A stretch of 5,611 nucleotides of DNA. It comes from CAYRHS01 sp964424125 (GTDB lineage: Bacteria > Actinomycetota > Acidimicrobiia > IMCC26256 > JAOSJL01). The stretch lies in contig CAYRHS010000185.1 of the NCBI GenBank assembly GCA_964424125.1, positions 1 through 5,611 on the forward strand, given 5' to 3'. The translations under genes and the position numbers were made by a program. Shown here in pieces: positions 4,606 to 5,611 of this stretch. Every line of letters begins with the position of its first letter. The first letter of the stretch is position 1. The notes beneath the pieces are model-generated. The model ran no database searches. It was not told where the DNA came from and saw nothing but the letters and a program-made list of their open reading frames with translations.

Positions 4606-5055
4606 ATCGCCCAGGAGTCGCTCCCGCACGAGCAGGTCCGGTTCGCTCACAACTCCGAGCGGCAGTTCGCCAAGCTGCTCGACTTCTATGCGATCGCGTG
4701 GGAGTACGAGCCTCGGACCTTCACGCTCGAGCGAAACCGTCGCGGTGAGCCTGTGCAGGCGTTCACCCCTGACTTCTACCTTCCGGCCCACGACCTCTTC
4801 ATCGAGGTCACGACACTCAACCAGAAGTTGGTGACGAAGAAGAACCGGAAGGCCCGGCGACTGCGGGAGCTCCACCCCGACTTGCGCATCAAGGTGCTGT
4901 ACCAGCGGGACTACCTGCACCTGCTCGTGAAGTACGGACTCGAGCCGCCGTCACAGCTCGAGGGTGATCCCCGGCTGGCCGAGATGGCACCGCCGCTGCA
5001 GTTGACGGTCTCCGACGACGAGCCCACGGCACCCGGCGACGTCGAGAGCGCGTGA
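4606..5055 (+). CDS. Small PD-(D/E)XK nuclease-like protein with non-standard start
   Basis: I do not recognise a named family, but the layout resembles PD-(D/E)XK endonucleases. From codon 4606 the 149 residues show an early helix with Glu18 (NSERQFAKLLDFY), then FTPDFYLP with Asp56, then a strand LFIEVTT with Glu67, and a very basic helix with Lys74, Lys78, Lys79 and Lys82. The usual ExK lysine is Thr69, so catalysis may use a shifted lysine or be lost. The frame is open from 4570 but holds no ATG, GTG or TTG before GTG 4753, which would remove the first 49 residues including the helix. ATC 4606, six bases after AGGGGGG (4593-4599), is the best-placed start; CTG 4600, overlapping the merR stop as CTGA, is the alternative. 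Its stop overlaps the gcvT start. Confidence 0.7.
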   Translation: MAQESLPHEQVRFAHNSERQFAKLLDFYAIAWEYEPRTFTLERNRRGEPVQAFTPDFYLPAHDLFIEVTTLNQKLVTKKNRKARRLRELHPDLRIKVLYQRDYLHLLVKYGLEPPSQLEGDPRLAEMAPPLQLTVSDDEPTAPGDVESA

Positions 5056-5611
5056 GCACCGCCCTGCGGCACACGCCGCTCGAAGCCGCGGTGCGCGCCT
5101 GCGGCGCCAAGCTCGTCCCGTTCGCCGGCTGGGAGATGCCGCTCGCGTACGAGGGCGTGCTGGAGGAGCACCGGGCCTGTCGCGAAGACGTCGTCGTCTT
5201 CGACGTGTCGCATCTCGGTTCGCTCCACGTGTCCGGTGCTGGTGCCCACGACGTGCTCCAGTGGGCGCTCACCAACGACCTCGATCGGATCGCGCCCGGC
5301 CGAGCGCAGTACACGCACGCGCTCGATCCTCAGGACGCGCACGTCGTGGACGACGTCATCGTCTGGTGGCTCGCCGACGAGGAGTTCCTCGTGCTCCCGA
5401 ACGCGGCCAACACGCAGCCGCTGGAGGTCGCGCTCGCCGAGGCAGCCGCGCGTGTCGGGTGGCACGGTCAGGTCGCCGACGTCACGGGCGAACGAGCGCT
5501 GCTGGCCGTCCAGGGCCCACGCGCGCGCGAGGCACTCCGGGATGTTCTCCCTGCGGCCGCGAGGGTGGGACGGTTCCGCGTCGAGCGGGCAGAGTGGGAG
5601 GGCGTGGAGGT
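5052..5611 (+). CDS. gcvT: Glycine cleavage system T protein (aminomethyltransferase), 5' part
   Basis: T-protein transfers the methylene carbon from aminomethyl-lipoyl H-protein to tetrahydrofolate and releases ammonia. The first 186 codons are present; the family is usually about 360-370 residues, so roughly half lies beyond the window edge. Typical blocks are TPLEAA near the N-terminus, AKLVPFAGWEMPLAYEG, LEEHRACRE, FDVSHLGSLHVSG (most members have Met in place of this Leu), LTNDLDRIAPGRAQYT, VDDVIVWW and ALLAVQGPRA. The GTG start overlaps the TGA of the nuclease-like gene by four-base GTGA, so translation is probably coupled to it; only a weak GAGAG precedes the start. It belongs with gcvH at the other end of the window. 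Confidence 0.95.
   Translation, partial: MSTALRHTPLEAAVRACGAKLVPFAGWEMPLAYEGVLEEHRACREDVVVFDVSHLGSLHVSGAGAHDVLQWALTNDLDRIAPGRAQYTHALDPQDAHVVDDVIVWWLADEEFLVLPNAANTQPLEVALAEAAARVGWHGQVADVTGERALLAVQGPRAREALRDVLPAAARVGRFRVERAEWEGVE

Noticed and set aside
4753..5055. GTG 4753 as start of the nuclease-like protein
   Set aside because: It would begin in the middle of the fold, just before PDFYLP, and discard good protein sequence upstream; no ribosome binding site precedes it.
1..5611. CRISPR array, tRNA, rRNA, insertion sequence or phage genes
   Set aside because: No regularly spaced repeats, no RNA-gene landmarks and no transposase or phage proteins were seen on either strand.

Overview
The window is a gene-dense stretch of a high-GC bacterial chromosome with all recognisable genes on the + strand. 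The order gcvH, FHA protein (GarA/OdhI type), MerR regulator (Rv1828/FtsR type), DUF151 bifunctional nuclease, second MerR regulator (Rv1830/ResR type) matches, as I recall it, the Mycobacterium tuberculosis block Rv1826-Rv1830, so the host is very probably an actinobacterium. The proteins are divergent from mycobacterial ones, and a deep-branching class such as Acidimicrobiia is a guess from general style, not something the sequence proves.

Layout. Positions 1-126 hold no certain gene; they contain two imperfect copies of a 32-base segment and the leader of gcvH. gcvH (127-507) encodes the lipoyl carrier of the glycine cleavage system. A 97-base gap ends in a -35/-10 pair placed so that the transcript would start at the ATG of the FHA gene (605-1069). 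FHA, ftsR-like merR (1071-1847) and a divergent hypoxanthine phosphoribosyltransferase gene (1850-2440) are packed with gaps of 1-2 bases. The DUF151 gene (2466-2948) follows and shares one base with a two-TM potassium channel gene with a C-terminal RCK domain (2948-3964). A 102-base gap with a good promoter leads to the second merR (4067-4603), then a small PD-(D/E)XK nuclease-like gene with no ATG/GTG/TTG start at the right place (about 4606-5055), then gcvT (5052 to the edge, incomplete), which overlaps it as GTGA.

How the genes may work together. GcvH and GcvT are two of the four parts of glycine cleavage, here separated by 4.5 kb of regulatory and accessory genes. The FHA protein keeps the Thr-Thr pair phosphorylated in GarA/OdhI, proteins that brake 2-oxoglutarate dehydrogenase, a complex that shares lipoamide dehydrogenase with glycine cleavage. 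One-carbon units from glycine feed purine synthesis, which makes a purine-salvage-type enzyme a plausible neighbour. The two MerR proteins belong to families linked in relatives to cell-division control.

The points most worth a second look are an apparent internal ribosome binding site and ATG inside the potassium channel gene, at the position where MthK starts its separate soluble RCK subunit; three active-site replacements in the phosphoribosyltransferase; and the nuclease-like gene whose best-placed start codon is ATC.
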